7,085 nucleotides of DNA, taken from NCBI GenBank assembly GCA_964571605.1, contig CAZNCS010000216.1, positions 1-7,085 of the forward strand, written 5' to 3'. The stretch comes from Leptospira_B sp964571605. Lineage in GTDB: Bacteria; Spirochaetota; Leptospiria; Leptospirales; Leptospiraceae. Below are positions 5,938 to 7,085 of the stretch, one piece after another. Position numbers and translations under genes: made by a program. Within the stretch, counting starts at the first letter, position 1. Each line of letters starts with the position of its first letter. The notes under the pieces are model-generated. The model was not told where the DNA came from and made no database searches. It saw nothing but the letters and a program-made list of their open reading frames with translations.

Positions 5938-6678
5938 TTACTCGTTTGCTTTCGTAATCGCATTAAATAGCCATCGAACTGATTCCTCCCCATCTTCATA
6001 ATAGCAAAAAACGCAGAGCCTTACATCTGGACGGTCCGGAAATAATGTATCTATTATTTTAAATTTTCCATTTTCTCTAATAAACGAAAATTCTTTAGAA
6101 TAAGGAGCTTTAGCGTTATTATTATCCAGCTCAACAAATGCAACGGCCATGCCGCCAATGCTGAACTTAGGATTTATAGATCCATATGTGGAGACAATGA
6201 TTTTTACTCTATTTTTAATTGATTCTTTCCGTCCTTTCCAGAAGTCACAAATCTTATCCACGAAACTTGGCTCATTACAATTTAAAATGTCTCGTTTGTA
6301 AATTTCATATGCTTTCTTTCTGGATTTTATCGGTAACTCGCCCTCTTTTAATCTGACATTATAATTTTCAATTAAAAAATCATAATACTCATTTGAGAAA
6401 TACTTAAGGAATTCATCCATGTTTCCGGCCAAATAAGCGTCTCGGAATCCTAATGCAGTGGGAAGAACTTCTTCCATGAAAATGTCCCGCTGCTCTAAAT
6501 GTTCTTGCCTAGTGCGTGATACCGCCGCCTCATAGATTCCCGGAGAAATTTCATAGAGCCCTCTGGCAATTTCGCCAATATCTTTTTTAATTATATATTC
6601 AGATCCATTTTCCTCTGAATAAAGAGAGGGAAATGATAAGATAAGTGCTAACAAAAATAAAATATTAATTTTTTTCAT
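5938..6678 (-). CDS. Exported protein of unknown function, four cysteines
   Basis: The predicted 246-residue protein opens with a clear Sec signal peptide: MKKI, then a hydrophobic core to about residue 16, and likely cleavage near SLYS-EE (21/22). There is no lipobox cysteine, so it should be periplasmic or secreted rather than a lipoprotein. The mature part has charged helices, AYLAGNMDEFLKYFSNEYYDF (81-101) and a C-terminal beta-rich half with FSFIRENGKFKIIDTLFP (197-214). This layout faintly recalls NTF2/SnoaL-like folds, but I would not assign it. Cysteines at 134 and 144 and a CVFC pair at 222-225 could form two disulfides after export. The start ATG 6678 has AAGG at 6691-6688. A decayed gene ends 11 bases upstream on the same strand. 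The gene is more AT-rich than its neighbours to the left, hinting at separate ancestry. I recognise no family. Confidence 0.8.
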   Translation of the reverse strand: MKKINILFLLALILSFPSLYSEENGSEYIIKKDIGEIARGLYEISPGIYEAAVSRTRQEHLEQRDIFMEEVLPTALGFRDAYLAGNMDEFLKYFSNEYYDFLIENYNVRLKEGELPIKSRKKAYEIYKRDILNCNEPSFVDKICDFWKGRKESIKNRVKIIVSTYGSINPKFSIGGMAVAFVELDNNNAKAPYSKEFSFIRENGKFKIIDTLFPDRPDVRLCVFCYYEDGEESVRWLFNAITKANE

Positions 6679-6689
6679 CGAGTATGGCC

Positions 6690-6960
6690 TTATAGATTTT
6701 CTAAATCTTGTTTTAAAAAATTATTTGTAAAACATCTGGGGTCAATCGTATATAATTTCCTTCTACTTTTCGTTTCGCAAATTACATCTAAATTTTCCTT
6801 TAAATCGAGTCCGAATGCCGATCTATATTGCATCTGGTAGGGGCGTTTTCAAATTTCTAATTCATTCGGATCTTTTAAGAGGTCGGCAGTAGATCTGTCT
6901 GAATCAATATATGGTCTCTAGACCATCTTCAAATGCAAAACCAAAATTCTCGGCTATACA
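6690..6960 (-). pseudogene. Decayed gene of unknown family (frameshift plus in-frame TGA)
   Basis: On minus, the frame from 6960 to 6907 reads CIAENFGFAFEDGLETIY and then hits TGA (6906-6904). Skipping one T at 6906 continues as DSDRSTADLLKDPNELEI (6905-6852), then TGA at 6851-6849. The same frame then carries on as KRPYQ and the 47-residue MQYRSAFGLD...FLKQDLENL from ATG 6833 to TAA 6690. All three pieces have coding character, share strand and join end to end. This suggests one former gene broken by a one-base insertion and a stop, perhaps from a TGG Trp codon. The 5' end is not definable; upstream of 6960 no frame continues cleanly. The 47-codon remnant alone could still be translated. It ends 11 bases before the exported-protein start, like a former operon partner. 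I recognise no family. Confidence 0.5.
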
Positions 6961-7085
6961 GAAAAATCAGAAAATTTTCATGCAAAACATTAATCGCAAT
7001 TATCATTTTCCAATACTTACAATTACAAGTTTATAAAAGAAGATTCAAAGAGATAAAAACAAAACAAGTAGAACGATTCTCTCTG
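6961..7085. other. AT-rich right edge, no gene recognised
   Basis: This stretch is strongly AT-rich (15 G/C in the 60 bases at 6961-7020). It has no reading frame of convincing length on either strand and no clear promoter or terminator. On minus, a short frame from ATG 7006 reads MIIAINVLHENFLIFL before stopping. It could be further debris of the decayed gene at 6690-6960 or chance. Confidence 0.3.

Overview
The window looks like a chromosomal segment of a Leptospira species. The evidence is the protein style, the moderate GC with many TTTT/AAAA runs, a TTG start, and the gene content (a lineage-type unknown protein, a DUF2804 protein, a COG4299 acyltransferase and a beta-oxidation-type thiolase). 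The genus is an inference from pattern recognition; no species can be named. There are no rRNA or tRNA genes, no CRISPR array, no complete mobile element and no recognisable defence or biosynthetic cluster.

Layout, left to right. Bases 1-678 (minus) hold the N-terminal 226 residues of an unrecognised soluble protein that runs off the left edge. Across a 137-base divergent gap, a two-gene plus-strand unit follows: a DUF2804 lipocalin-like protein (816-1838) and, 15 bases later with a TTG start, a multi-pass membrane acyltransferase of the HGSNAT/NagX type (1854-2984). The next gap holds an imperfect 8-base tandem repeat, a strong hairpin and the rho-independent terminator of the converging thiolase.

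On the minus strand a thiolase (4408 to 3197) lies downstream of a short-chain dehydrogenase/reductase (5526 to 4606). The 197-base gap between them carries several GAACG/CGTTC inverted repeats, one overlapping a possible thiolase promoter. This suggests repressor control of a fatty-acid or CoA-thioester degradation gene. The reductase has its own plausible sigma-70-like promoter.

The 411-base gap at 5527-5937 has no convincing gene. It holds a 9-bp inverted repeat enclosing about 100 bases with internal helices (possible structured RNA) and two hairpins. To its right the sequence is visibly more AT-rich. That block encodes an exported protein of unknown function with four cysteines (6678 to 5938). 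Eleven bases upstream of it, on the same strand, is what reads as a decayed gene (about 6960 to 6690) broken by one frameshift and one in-frame TGA. This broken gene is easy to miss and is the most interesting previously unlisted item here. No complete novel system was found; the best leads are the decayed gene with its exported neighbour, the repeat-rich thiolase control region, and the DUF2804/acyltransferase pair.
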